DNA of 23,747 nt from a virus: IMG/VR virus record IMGVR_UViG_3300027779_000162, positions 1-23,747 of that record; one strand, given 5' to 3'. Made by a program: the position numbers and the translations under genes. The notes beneath the pieces are model-generated. The model saw only the letters and a program-made list of their open reading frames with translations. It ran no database searches and was not told where the DNA came from. Below, piece by piece: positions 1 through 6,916 of this stretch (within the stretch, counting starts at the first letter, position 1; each line of letters starts with the position of its first letter).

Positions 1-834
1 CGGGACATACATGCTGTTCTGAAATCTAATATGTTTTACCCAATGGTAATCACTGGTCACTCCGGAAACGGAAAAACCTTTCAGGTTGAGCAAGCATGCG
101 CTCGCCTGACAAAAGAATGCGTCAGGGTCAATTTCACAGTTGAAACTGATGAGGATGATTTGCTCGGACATTACGTCTTAATTGACGGCAAAACTGTCTG
201 GCAAGATGGTCCCGTGCCGACTGCCATGAAACGAGGTGCAGTCCTCCTTTTAGATGAATATGACTTGGCGAGTTCCAAGATCATGTCCCTCCAATCAGTC
301 CTTGAGGGTAAACCTCTTTTTATTAAGAAAATCAATACTTACGTCTATCCGAAAAATGGATTTAATATCATAGCGACTGCCAATACCAAAGGTAAAGGTA
401 GCGAGGACGGTAGGTACATTGGAACAAACATTCACAATGAGGCATTCCTTGATCGCTTCCCTGTTACATTTGAGCAACCATATGCGAGCAAGTCTATGGA
501 AATCAAAATGATACTCAACCATATGCGTGCCGTCGGCAAGGTCGATGAGAACTTCGCCACCAAACTGGTCGATTGGGCGAATATAACTCGTGTAACTTTT
601 TACGAGGGAGGGATCGATGAAATGATTGCTACTCGTAGACTGGTACATATTATCAGAGCATACTCCATCTTCGGAGACAAGATGAAAGCAATCGGGCTCT
701 GTACTAATCGATTCGACGATATCACTCGACAATCCTTTTTGGATTTATATGAGAAAGTAGACGAAGGGATACATGCACAAGAGGAACCTGTCAGTCCTAC
801 AGATGAAGAAGAACCTCAGGATAGTCCTTATTAA
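1..834 (+). CDS. cobS: CobS-like AAA+ ATPase (5' end outside window)
   Basis: The reading frame is open to the left edge and the codons before the first ATG (position 31) read as protein, so the gene starts upstream. Counting from that ATG, a Walker A motif GHSGNGKT (residues 9-16), a Walker B AVLLLDEYD (about 70-78), a sensor-1-like NIIATANTKG and an arginine-finger-like FLDRF are visible. This is the layout of the MoxR/CobS branch of AAA+ ATPases. CobS is the ATPase subunit of aerobic cobalt chelatase in cobalamin synthesis. T4-like phages of marine bacteria often carry a homologue without the other chelatase subunits, so its phage role is uncertain and may not involve cobalt. The C-terminus is acidic and proline-rich, a probable flexible tail. 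The family is secure; the specific function is inferred from family membership only. Confidence 0.85.
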   Translation, partial: RDIHAVLKSNMFYPMVITGHSGNGKTFQVEQACARLTKECVRVNFTVETDEDDLLGHYVLIDGKTVWQDGPVPTAMKRGAVLLLDEYDLASSKIMSLQSVLEGKPLFIKKINTYVYPKNGFNIIATANTKGKGSEDGRYIGTNIHNEAFLDRFPVTFEQPYASKSMEIKMILNHMRAVGKVDENFATKLVDWANITRVTFYEGGIDEMIATRRLVHIIRAYSIFGDKMKAIGLCTNRFDDITRQSFLDLYEKVDEGIHAQEEPVSPTDEEEPQDSPY

Positions 835-835
835 C

Positions 836-843
836 CCTAAATA
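836..843 (+). promoter_or_regulatory. CCTAAATA motif, possible late promoter
   Basis: CCTAAATA begins just after the stop codon of the CobS-like gene and sits about 27 bases before the TTG start of the zinc-finger gene. It resembles the T4 late promoter TATAAATA in its last six bases. Thirteen bases around it (CCTAAATAATGAG) recur exactly at 14351-14363. Promoter activity is inferred from recurrence and position. Confidence 0.4.
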
Positions 844-869
844 ATGAGTCGATCGACAGGGGGCAGACA

Positions 870-1139
870 TTGTGTGGCGCAGAACCAATTAGGACGAAAC
901 CTCACACAGTAATCTGTCCCCACCAAAATTATATTATGTTTACTAAAGAAGCGAAAAGAGCAGGTGGAAAACGATCTGCCAATAAATTATATCAATGTCA
1001 AGTATGTGGACTCATCTCCAAAATCGGTGGAATAACATCTCACTGCCGATCCTCCAAGCATTTTATTTACAACAACTACGATAACAGTAAAAACTTGACA
1101 AATCCTCAAAAATCAGTTATACTTAATGCTGATGATTGA
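870..1139 (+). CDS. small C2H2-type zinc-finger protein
   Basis: An 89-residue basic protein of unknown function. The middle contains C-x2-C followed by H-x5-H (core CQVCGLISKIGGITSHC, then KH), the spacing of a C2H2 zinc finger. An additional Cys-x-His pair lies near residue 17. The start is a TTG at 870, chosen because AGGGGG (858-863) lies 6 bases upstream; a downstream ATG near 936 is possible but would remove the first Cys/His pair. Zinc-finger modules occur in phage HNH and homing endonucleases, but no HNH core is visible here. A sigma70 promoter for the next gene lies inside its last 15 codons. It could bind nucleic acid; this is inference. Confidence 0.55.
   Translation: MCGAEPIRTKPHTVICPHQNYIMFTKEAKRAGGKRSANKLYQCQVCGLISKIGGITSHCRSSKHFIYNNYDNSKNLTNPQKSVILNADD
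1095..1123 (+). promoter_or_regulatory. sigma70-type early promoter
   Basis: TTGACA at 1095-1100, exactly 17 bases of spacer, then TATACT at 1118-1123. It lies within the 3' end of the zinc-finger gene and about 50 bases before the glycosyltransferase start, so it can drive the glycosyltransferase and the replication genes downstream. It matches three other promoters in the window in spacing and -10 type. Confidence 0.75.
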
Positions 1140-1173
1140 TAAAAAAGAAACTATGATTATGAAAGGCAAGTGA

Positions 1174-2313
1174 ATGGAAATAAAGTTAGATAAAGAAACC
1201 TTAGGTGGCAAGTCAATGATGATAGCCACACCGATGTATGGCGGACAATGTCACGGAATGTATGCGAAAGCATGTATCGATCTGGCAATGCTTCTTGGAA
1301 TGCAGTCAGTTCCCCATAGGTTCTACTACATTTTTAACGAATCCCTGATAACACGGGCACGCAACTACTTAGTTGACGAGTTCCTTCGATCTGTAGATAA
1401 TGACGGAAAACCTCTTGAGTATCTTCTGTTTATTGATGCTGACATACATTTTGATCCACGTGATGCTCTTGCCATGCTTGCTTTAGCAGGTCCGGGTAAA
1501 GATGACAGACGAATAATCGGAGCACCTTATACAAAGAAAACTATCGCATGGGAACAAGTCCATGCTGCTACACAACTTGGTGTTGTAGAAGATAACAAAG
1601 GTAATGCTGATGTACTAAAACGATTTACGGGTGATTTTGTATTTAATCCATCTGTCGAAGATGGTGGATCAGAAGTCAAATTGTCCGAACCTGTACCTGT
1701 ACTTGAAGCAGGCACAGGATTTCTTCTTATTCATAGATCTGTATTCGAGGAATATGAGGTGACGTATCCTAAGTTCAAATATCGTCCTGATCACAATCGT
1801 TCGGAACATTTTGATGGATCTCGTTACATACATGCGTATTTTGATACACTTATTGATAATGAAGAGTGGCTACCAAAAGAAGCAACTAATAATACTGATC
1901 GTTATCTCTCAGAGGATTACCTCTTTTGTCAGATGGCCAGGAAAATGGGTGTTAAGATTTGGTTCTGCCCTTGGATACAGTTGCGCCATATCGGATCCTA
2001 TATATTCGAAGGACATATGGGTGCTATAGCGGAGATTCAAGGTAGGCAAATGCACCTGAAAAAGCACGGGACTATCCCAAAGGCAAGTGATAATGATCCA
2101 TCAGGAAAAGCACAGTTTCCAGGATCCCCTGCCTCACAGATGAATCCTGCGCAGGCAGATATGAAAGATGGTGAGCTATTCTCTTTGACTCCGATGCCTG
2201 AATGGAAGAAAAAGGAAATCGAAGACAAGAAGAAAGCAGAAATTACTAAGGAGGGTGCTCCTCCTGCTCCGAAGAAAGCAACAGCAAAAAAGAAAAAAGG
2301 TAAAAAGAAGTGA
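1174..2313 (+). CDS. GT-A type glycosyltransferase-like protein
   Basis: A 379-residue protein with a GT-A-like layout: an N-terminal strand (MMIATPMYGG, about residues 15-24), R-A-R-N near 61-64 in a region likely to bind the nucleotide sugar, the metal-binding D-x-D within LLFIDADIHF (84-93), an acidic SEDYLF (246-251) as the likely catalytic-base region, and H272 in LRHIGSY. Such enzymes transfer sugar from an activated donor. In phages they glycosylate modified DNA bases, virion proteins or host surface molecules, and the acceptor cannot be read here. The last 25 residues are a Lys/Ala/Pro tail unrelated to the catalytic domain. A promoter at 1095-1123 precedes it, and its stop overlaps the GTG of the next gene. 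Fold class is fairly sure; acceptor unknown. Confidence 0.75.
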   Translation: MEIKLDKETLGGKSMMIATPMYGGQCHGMYAKACIDLAMLLGMQSVPHRFYYIFNESLITRARNYLVDEFLRSVDNDGKPLEYLLFIDADIHFDPRDALAMLALAGPGKDDRRIIGAPYTKKTIAWEQVHAATQLGVVEDNKGNADVLKRFTGDFVFNPSVEDGGSEVKLSEPVPVLEAGTGFLLIHRSVFEEYEVTYPKFKYRPDHNRSEHFDGSRYIHAYFDTLIDNEEWLPKEATNNTDRYLSEDYLFCQMARKMGVKIWFCPWIQLRHIGSYIFEGHMGAIAEIQGRQMHLKKHGTIPKASDNDPSGKAQFPGSPASQMNPAQADMKDGELFSLTPMPEWKKKEIEDKKKAEITKEGAPPAPKKATAKKKKGKKK

Positions 2314-2591
2314 CCAAATTTGCCAATTCTTACCACGAGACTGAAACACTCAAGGAATTAAGCGAGTATATTCAGTCCACGTATGGTCAGCATTATGTTG
2401 ACACTGACAGAGATATTCAAATACAGGATGTCTTTGATTCTATTGGCATTGCCGAAGATTTTACAAGAGGGTGCGCTATCAAATATCTGATTCGATTCGG
2501 AAAGAAGGACGGCAAAAACCCTAAGGATTTACTGAAAGCAATGCATTATCTGGTGCTTATGTACCATTATGCCTTTAAGAAAGGGAAATGA
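2310..2591 (+). CDS. DUF3310-like small protein
   Basis: A 93-residue protein with the DUF3310-type signature: a His-Tyr pair (QHYVD, about 27-31), a central helix containing D-V-F-D-S-I-G, then RGCAIKYLIRFGKKDG and KDLLKAMHYL (about 54-82). This family is common in phages next to replication or nucleotide genes and has no firmly established function. Translation starts at a GTG that overlaps the stop of the glycosyltransferase (GTGA), and its own stop overlaps the region of the sliding clamp start, so it is translationally coupled on both sides. No membrane segment is visible. Confidence 0.65.
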   Translation: MTKFANSYHETETLKELSEYIQSTYGQHYVDTDRDIQIQDVFDSIGIAEDFTRGCAIKYLIRFGKKDGKNPKDLLKAMHYLVLMYHYAFKKGK

Positions 2592-2593
2592 TT

Positions 2594-3265
2594 ATGAAAT
2601 TAAGTGATGAAACAGTAGCTATTCTGAAAAACTTTTCGACCATTAACGAGTCGATAGTATTTGAAGAAGGAACAAGACTGCGAACTGTAGCAGTAAATAA
2701 GTCAATCCTCGCTGAGGCGAAGATCGAAGAAACGATTCCAACTCGTTTCGCAATATATAATCTCAATCAGTTCATCGGAGCAATGTCAATGTTCGATCGT
2801 GCTGATCTTGAGATGTCAAATAAGCAGGTCAAGATGCAGTTTACTGGTACTACGATAAACTACACTTGTGCCGACGAATCTCTCGTTGTCAAGCCACCCG
2901 AAAAGGAAATACAGTTCCCAGAAGCAGAAGTGAACTTCATCCTTTCATCTGACAATCTAGAGAAGATTCGTAAAGCATCGGCGACTCTCAGTTTACCTGA
3001 AGTTGTCTTCATTGGAAATCCAGGAACCGAGTTTATTGCATCCGTGCAGGATCTCAATAATACTTCCTCGTCTTCTATGGAAGTTCCTCTAGGAACTCAA
3101 TCCAGTGTGACCTGCAAAATGATTTATAAGGTCGAGTCGTTGAAAGTAATTACGACAGACTATAATGTTTCAATCTCTTCTAAAGGTATCGGGAAATTTA
3201 CTTCAGGTTCAGATAAGTACAAGTACTTCATCGCGACTGAAGCAACCTCCACATTTGGAGCATAA
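2594..3265 (+). CDS. 45: DNA polymerase sliding clamp (gp45)
   Basis: A 223-residue homologue of T4 gp45 (228 residues), the trimeric ring that tethers DNA polymerase to the template and in T4 also activates late transcription. The N-terminus MKLSDETVAILKNF aligns position for position with T4 MKLSKDTTALLKNF, and later blocks (AIYNLNQFIGAMSMF; the C-terminal KYKYFIATEA) also match. An ATG six bases upstream (2588) would add two residues. I prefer 2594 because AAAGGG at 2580-2585 is then properly spaced and the alignment with T4 begins there. The next gene, gp44, overlaps by one base (TAATG), and gp44/gp62 load this ring. If CCTAAATA is the late promoter, this clamp is its likely co-activator. 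Confidence 0.93.
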   Translation: MKLSDETVAILKNFSTINESIVFEEGTRLRTVAVNKSILAEAKIEETIPTRFAIYNLNQFIGAMSMFDRADLEMSNKQVKMQFTGTTINYTCADESLVVKPPEKEIQFPEAEVNFILSSDNLEKIRKASATLSLPEVVFIGNPGTEFIASVQDLNNTSSSSMEVPLGTQSSVTCKMIYKVESLKVITTDYNVSISSKGIGKFTSGSDKYKYFIATEATSTFGA

Positions 3266-4212
3266 TGGACAAAAACATTCTCTACGTAGAAAAGTATCGA
3301 CCTAAAATTATTGACGACTGCATTCTCCCTGCGCACATGAAGAAGGTGTTTAAGGAGTTTTGTGCTCAAGGTAAAATGCCGAACCTTCTTTTATCAGGAG
3401 GAGCAGGCATCGGTAAAACTACGGTTGCGAGGTCACTTTGTAACGAATTGAAATATGACGTAATGTTCATAAACTGTTCGGAAGAAAGAGGCATCGACAC
3501 ACTTCGTACGAAGATGATGGGTTTTTGTTCTACAGTCTCGATGACTGACGACCGGAAATGTTTAATCCTTGATGAGGCAGATTACCTTACGCCAGATGCA
3601 CAGGCAGCACTTCGAGCATTTATTGAGCAGTTCGCTGCTACTTGTTCTTTTGTGATGACATGCAATTTCAAAAATCGTCTGATCCCACCATTACACAGTC
3701 GAACGACTGTCATTGATTTTAGGATTAATCATAAGGAAAAACCAACTCTTTGCGCAGATATGATGAACCGAGTTATGAACATCTGCGAAAAGGAGAATAT
3801 CGAGGTCGAGGATAAAAAGGTCGTCGCTGAAGTAGTGATGAAATATTTCCCAGATTTTCGTCGAACGTTAAATGAAATTCAGAGATACTCTATTGGTGGT
3901 CGCATCGATACAGGAATCCTGGCACAAATTCAAGAACTTAACACAACAGACTTGATCCCTGCGATGCGAGAAAAGAACTTTAAGATACTACGCAAGTGGG
4001 TATCTGACAATTCTGATGTGGAAATGAGTTCTTTATACAAAAAACTTTATGAAGAATTTTATCAAGCACTTGATCCCACGAGTTCTGCTATTCCTCAGAT
4101 GGTCTTGCATATGGCAAAATACCAGTACCAATCTGCTTTTGTTGCCGACCAAGATTTGAATCTGACAGCATGCCTCATTGAGATTATGAGCGATTGTAAA
4201 TTTAAGGATTAA
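3265..4212 (+). CDS. 44: clamp loader large subunit (gp44)
   Basis: A 315-residue AAA+ ATPase matching T4 gp44 (319 residues). Residues 9-13 read EKYRP, the N-terminal RFC box. Walker A is GGAGIGKT (45-52), Walker B/DEAD box LDEAD (102-106), sensor 1 TCNFKNRLIPPLHSR (132-146) with S145-R146 as the arginine-finger position, and DFRRTLNEIQ (sensor 2) lies in the second domain. Four copies with one gp62 form the complex that opens gp45 and loads it at primer ends using ATP. It is coupled to gp45 by a one-base overlap. An extra gene at 4214 separates it from gp62, unlike T4 where 44 and 62 are adjacent. Confidence 0.94.
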   Translation: MDKNILYVEKYRPKIIDDCILPAHMKKVFKEFCAQGKMPNLLLSGGAGIGKTTVARSLCNELKYDVMFINCSEERGIDTLRTKMMGFCSTVSMTDDRKCLILDEADYLTPDAQAALRAFIEQFAATCSFVMTCNFKNRLIPPLHSRTTVIDFRINHKEKPTLCADMMNRVMNICEKENIEVEDKKVVAEVVMKYFPDFRRTLNEIQRYSIGGRIDTGILAQIQELNTTDLIPAMREKNFKILRKWVSDNSDVEMSSLYKKLYEEFYQALDPTSSAIPQMVLHMAKYQYQSAFVADQDLNLTACLIEIMSDCKFKD

Positions 4213-4213
4213 A

Positions 4214-4504
4214 ATGACAGATTATTATGAACACCCAACTTATCGGTTTGAATGTTCTACTGCTGATGGCGATAGAACTGAAATGGAATTTAGCTCAGAA
4301 ACACTCACAGAAGTCACAGGCAAGTTTGTTGATTTTCTAAGAGGTGCAGGGTTTTCCTACGTAACAGGGATTTCTATATTAGCAAAAGGTAATGAGCAAG
4401 ATCCTATTAACTGGACTTACCATGTTGATCAATGGGGTGAATACGAACATCCTCCATTAGACCAATTTGTTGACAAAATAGCACAAAAGGTAGCCGATGA
4501 GTAA
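4214..4504 (+). CDS. hypothetical protein between gp44 and gp62
   Basis: A 96-residue acidic protein that I do not recognise. It is rich in aromatic and acidic residues (MTDYYEHP at the start; WTYHVDQWGEYEHPP near the C-terminus) and has no Walker, cysteine-cluster or membrane features. It starts one base after the gp44 stop and overlaps gp62 by eight bases, so it is translated as part of the clamp-loader operon. That placement suggests, but does not show, a role linked to the replisome. Confidence 0.7.
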   Translation: MTDYYEHPTYRFECSTADGDRTEMEFSSETLTEVTGKFVDFLRGAGFSYVTGISILAKGNEQDPINWTYHVDQWGEYEHPPLDQFVDKIAQKVADE

Positions 4505-4901
4505 ACCGTCACCCTTTAAAATGATTCAAAATTTGAATGATAAGAGTGGTGGCCATTACCTTGATGGCGATGAAGGGGAAGAGTACGAAAGAGCATACTC
4601 GCCCTTTATCATCAATCGTGGACTTGGCATGCATGAGGAAACTGTTCTTCCTGCTAATCTTATGAATATGAGACCAGATATTCCTGCTCGTTGGCAGTAT
4701 GACTTTCTCTATTACGGATTGCGTGCTAAAAAACGATGGGGTAGATGGGCTAAAAGAAATACATCTAAGTATCAAGATTCTGTTAAGAAGTTTTTTGGAT
4801 ATTCTAACGAAAAAGCGAAACAGGCAATCAAGGTACTATCAAAAGATCAACTAAAAGAGATACTCGAATGGTTTGAATCGTCAGAAGGCGGAAAAACCTA
4901 A
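4497..4901 (+). CDS. 62: clamp loader small subunit (gp62)
   Basis: A 134-residue protein, shorter than T4 gp62 (187 residues) but carrying landmarks of the short gp62 forms I recall from marine T4-like phages: YSPFIINRGLGMHEETVL near residues 34-52, NLMNMRPDIP, WQYDFLYYGLR, KKRWGRWAK (about 78-86) and a C-terminal FFGYSNEKAKQAIKVLS. gp62 is the non-ATPase subunit that completes the gp44 complex and contacts primer-template DNA. Position downstream of gp44 and upstream of regA agrees with T4 order. It overlaps the preceding unknown gene by eight bases. The assignment rests on order plus these conserved blocks; similarity to T4 itself is weak. Confidence 0.82.
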   Translation: MSKPSPFKMIQNLNDKSGGHYLDGDEGEEYERAYSPFIINRGLGMHEETVLPANLMNMRPDIPARWQYDFLYYGLRAKKRWGRWAKRNTSKYQDSVKKFFGYSNEKAKQAIKVLSKDQLKEILEWFESSEGGKT

Positions 4902-4904
4902 ATA
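4897..4904 (+). promoter_or_regulatory. CCTAAATA motif, possible late promoter
   Basis: CCTAAATA straddles the gp62 stop codon and lies 38 bases before the regA ATG. It is one of five junction copies in the window. If active it would restart transcription just before the regA hairpin. Confidence 0.35.
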
Positions 4905-4914
4905 AAGGGTGATT

Positions 4915-4937
4915 ATCTCTATTGTTTTAATAGGGAT
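4915..4937 (+). promoter_or_regulatory. hairpin covering the regA ribosome binding site
   Basis: ATCTCTATT (4915-4923) pairs with AATAGGGAT (4929-4937) across a five-base loop GTTTT: nine pairs including one T-G wobble. The 3' arm contains AGGG (4932-4935), the only Shine-Dalgarno-like sequence before the regA ATG at 4943. Folding would therefore hide the ribosome binding site. In T4, RegA represses translation of its own and other early messages by binding near the start codon, so this is a plausible autoregulatory operator (inference). Confidence 0.55.
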
Positions 4938-4942
4938 TATAT

Positions 4943-5344
4943 ATGGAATTAATTGAGTCTTTTGTCGAGATACGACTCAAACACCCTGACGATTTTTTGA
5001 AGATCCGAGAAACTTTAGGTCGCATTGGAATTGCATCCAAACGTGAGAAAAAGTTATACCAATCGTGTCATATTCTTCATAAGCAGGGTAAATACTATCT
5101 CGTACATTTTAAAGAATTATTTAAGTTGGACGGTAAACCTTCAGACTTTCATGAGAGCGAAACCGATATGGCAAGGAGAAATTCCATTGCCAATCTTATC
5201 TCAGAATGGGGTCTATGCGAGTTGGTTGATCCATCTAAATCAGAGAATCCAACAACTCCTGTGAATACATTAAAAATCCTTTCATTCAAAGAAAAGGGTG
5301 AATGGACATTAGAGACCAAATATAACGTGGGTAACAGTGAATAG
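4943..5344 (+). CDS. regA: RegA translational repressor
   Basis: A 133-residue homologue of T4 RegA (122 residues), an RNA-binding protein that blocks initiation on early mRNAs. The match is strong throughout: HPDDFLKIRETLGRIGIA (T4 KPEDFLKVKETLTRMGIA), LYQSCHILHKQGKYYLVHFK (T4 LYQSCHILQKKGLYYIVHFK), SIANLISEWGL and the C-terminal EWTLETKYNVGN. An insertion of about eight residues lies near position 100 before KILSFKEKGEW. Position after gp62 is as in T4, but gene 43 does not follow directly. Its ribosome binding site sits in a hairpin (4915-4937), which fits autoregulation. The downstream dUTPase starts eight bases inside its 3' end. Confidence 0.95.
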   Translation: MELIESFVEIRLKHPDDFLKIRETLGRIGIASKREKKLYQSCHILHKQGKYYLVHFKELFKLDGKPSDFHESETDMARRNSIANLISEWGLCELVDPSKSENPTTPVNTLKILSFKEKGEWTLETKYNVGNSE

Positions 5345-5876
5345 CATTACATTAGGCAGAGAATCTGCTACATTGAAATGCTACCCTGTGCATCTTCTAT
5401 CCGTACTGCCACATTATGGTAGTGAGCAAGCATCATGTTTCGACATACATGCTTGCTGGAGTGATGGGCAATCAATAAAAACGTATAACGGGTTTTCCGA
5501 GGATACTAAAGGAAAACTTGTGACTGCCACTGAACATGTTACGTTAAGACCCCACAGTAGAGCATTGATACCCACTGGTTTAATATTTGACATTCCAGAT
5601 GGGCATTCAATAAGGATACATCCAAGATCAGGCATGGCAATCAAAGAAGGATTGTCATTGATAAATTGTACAGGAATAATTGACTGTGATTATGTTTTAG
5701 AATGCATGATACCTGTCGTAAATCATTCCGAACGTGACATTATTATTAAATGGAACGAACGAATCGCTCAGGGTGAACTGTTACGAGATGGCCCAAAGGT
5801 GAAATTTGAAACAATTGATCAACCTCCAGCTAATAAGACTGACCGCAATGGTGGTTTTGGTAGCACTGGAGTGTAG
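5337..5876 (+). CDS. dut: dUTP diphosphatase (trimeric dUTPase)
   Basis: A 179-residue protein with all five motifs of trimeric dUTPases, which hydrolyse dUTP to dUMP and diphosphate to keep uracil out of DNA and supply dTMP synthesis. Motif I is ASCFDIHA (32-39; usual A-G-Y/F-D variant with Ser-Cys), II HPRSGMA (95-101), III GIIDCDYVLE (113-122) with catalytic D116, IV ERIAQGEL (141-148) and V RNGGFGSTG (170-178). The GTG start overlaps the regA 3' end with no strong Shine-Dalgarno, suggesting coupled translation. It is longer than the usual ~150 residues because of an insertion at about 40-62, between motifs I and II. T4 itself uses a different enzyme (gp56). Confidence 0.92.
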   Translation: MNSITLGRESATLKCYPVHLLSVLPHYGSEQASCFDIHACWSDGQSIKTYNGFSEDTKGKLVTATEHVTLRPHSRALIPTGLIFDIPDGHSIRIHPRSGMAIKEGLSLINCTGIIDCDYVLECMIPVVNHSERDIIIKWNERIAQGELLRDGPKVKFETIDQPPANKTDRNGGFGSTGV

Positions 5877-5912
5877 GAGAAATATGATATTCATAAAAAC
5901 AGAAAGAAATAA

Positions 5913-6134
5913 ATGAAGAAGCTATTGTTAATTTTTATAATGATGGCGACATGGACAGTTGTTGGGTGTGAAACAGTAAGACAAATTAAAACAGGATGCT
6001 TCGGTTATTGGATGGGAACAGAAGGGCACAAAAGAGGTACGAGGATAGATAATCAAAATAATGTTAATCCTTATCGTCAATGCGTAGATAAGAATGCTCC
6101 CCATCGAAACACAGAAAAAAGACCTTACGGATAA
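5913..6134 (+). CDS. small predicted lipoprotein
   Basis: A 73-residue protein with a clear lipoprotein signal: K2-K3, a hydrophobic run (residues 4-17) and a lipobox V16-V17-G18-C19. The mature part (about 55 residues) is basic and polar with Cys29 and Cys57 that could pair in the periplasm. It is close in the map to the holin-like (6565) and endolysin (7619) genes, so an outer-membrane lysis role (Rz1-like) is possible, but it lacks the proline richness typical of Rz1. Superinfection exclusion is an alternative. No family is recognised. The start is fixed by the signal peptide; upstream ribosome-binding sequence is AAAGAAA, weak. Confidence 0.6.
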   Translation: MKKLLLIFIMMATWTVVGCETVRQIKTGCFGYWMGTEGHKRGTRIDNQNNVNPYRQCVDKNAPHRNTEKRPYG

Positions 6135-6172
6135 GGAATAAAATGAAAACATTTAAAATATAAAGGATTAAA

Positions 6173-6565
6173 ATGGCTTACAGCGAAAAAGTGCTCAGAC
6201 ATTTTGAGAACCCCAGTAATGTTGGAACATTAGATAAAAATGATCCATCTGTTGGTACAGGTCTGGTTGGTGCTCCAGAGTGTGGTGATGTAATGCAACT
6301 CTCAATAAAGGTAAACGATGAAACTGGTCAAATCGAAGACGCGAAGTTCAAAACTTTTGGGTGCGGTAGTGCTATCGCTAGCAGTTCCCTTGCTACTGAG
6401 TGGGTTATTAATCGAACTATTGATGAGGCGGAAGAATTCAGCAACGTGGAAATTGTGGAAGAACTCTCTCTCCCCCCTGTTAAAATTCACTGTTCTGTTT
6501 TGGCAGAAGATGCAATCAAGTCAGCCATCGAAAATTATCGTAATAAACAAAATAAAAAAGCATAA
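6173..6565 (+). CDS. iscU: IscU-type Fe-S cluster assembly scaffold
   Basis: A 130-residue protein that looks like a complete bacterial IscU (E. coli 128 residues). IscU takes sulfur from the desulfurase IscS, builds a [2Fe-2S] cluster and passes it on with HscA/HscB. Cluster ligands are all present: C37 with D39 in APECGDVM, C64 in FGCGSAIASSS, and H106-C107 in KIHCSVLAED. The HscA recognition motif LPPVK is intact at 100-104, so the protein should be able to use the host ISC chaperones. No iscS, iscA or hscA is near it. It ends in a Lys/Asn-rich tail and overlaps the holin-like gene by one base. Phage-carried IscU is an auxiliary metabolic gene; its benefit to the phage is inference. Confidence 0.93.
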   Translation: MAYSEKVLRHFENPSNVGTLDKNDPSVGTGLVGAPECGDVMQLSIKVNDETGQIEDAKFKTFGCGSAIASSSLATEWVINRTIDEAEEFSNVEIVEELSLPPVKIHCSVLAEDAIKSAIENYRNKQNKKA

Positions 6566-6843
6566 TGATTAACGAAACCCTCCATAGGCATTGGAGAGAC
6601 TGGCTAGCACTTTGCTATATTGCCATTTGTGTTTTTGATTTCATGGTTGGTGCTACATGGTGGAATCTTTCTATTCGAGAAATGTTCAATGAGTGCCTTG
6701 TGAAATATGATCAAGCGATTTGTTACGCAAACCTCCCTCCAATGTGGCAACCATACACACTACAAAATGGTGGCATGTTTCATATTGCAATGGGTGCCAT
6801 TCTTGGTGCTACCGCATGGAAACGTGCTGACGAAACAACTTGA
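6565..6843 (+). CDS. holin-like small membrane protein
   Basis: A 92-residue protein with two hydrophobic segments (about 13-31, LALCYIAICVFDFMVGA, and 70-85, GMFHIAMGAILGATAW), separated by a polar loop with Cys44 and Cys53, and a charged C-terminus KRADETT. Length, topology and the region around WQPYTLQNGG and FHIAMGAILG resemble holin-type proteins I recall from phages. It lies with a lipoprotein and an endolysin gene, fitting a dispersed lysis cassette. A holin would permeabilise the inner membrane at lysis and let the M15 endolysin reach peptidoglycan. Overlaps iscU by one base (TAATG), and the TTGACA of the next promoter overlaps its stop codon. Confidence 0.6.
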   Translation: MINETLHRHWRDWLALCYIAICVFDFMVGATWWNLSIREMFNECLVKYDQAICYANLPPMWQPYTLQNGGMFHIAMGAILGATAWKRADETT

Positions 6844-6868
6844 CATTTCTACAAAATTCAGGTATAAT
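6840..6868 (+). promoter_or_regulatory. sigma70-type early promoter upstream of hsp20
   Basis: TTGACA at 6840-6845, 17-base spacer, TATAAT at 6863-6868: a perfect consensus. The -35 box overlaps the stop of the holin-like gene. Transcription should begin near 6875 and produce a leader of nearly 200 bases before the hsp20 start. Confidence 0.8.
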
Positions 6869-6894
6869 TGTTACATACAATGAATAATCCAAAC

Positions 6895-6902
6895 CCTAAA
6901 TA
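6895..6902 (+). promoter_or_regulatory. CCTAAATA motif, possible late promoter
   Basis: CCTAAATA, here within AACCCTAAATA, the same eleven bases seen at 833-843 and 14348-14358. It lies 174 bases upstream of the hsp20 start and just downstream of the sigma70 promoter, so the same structured leader could be made both early and late. Confidence 0.4.
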
Positions 6903-6916
6903 TTTATTGAAATGCG

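Noticed and set aside
3140-3166. TTGAAA followed by TATAAT inside gp45
   Set aside because: Spacing is only 15 bases and it is inside coding sequence with no reason for a promoter just before gp44.
6144-6164. A six-codon frame (MKTFKI) with a good ribosome binding site before iscU, resembling the start of a capsid-targeting sequence
   Set aside because: Too short to be a gene; AT-rich spacer can produce it by chance.
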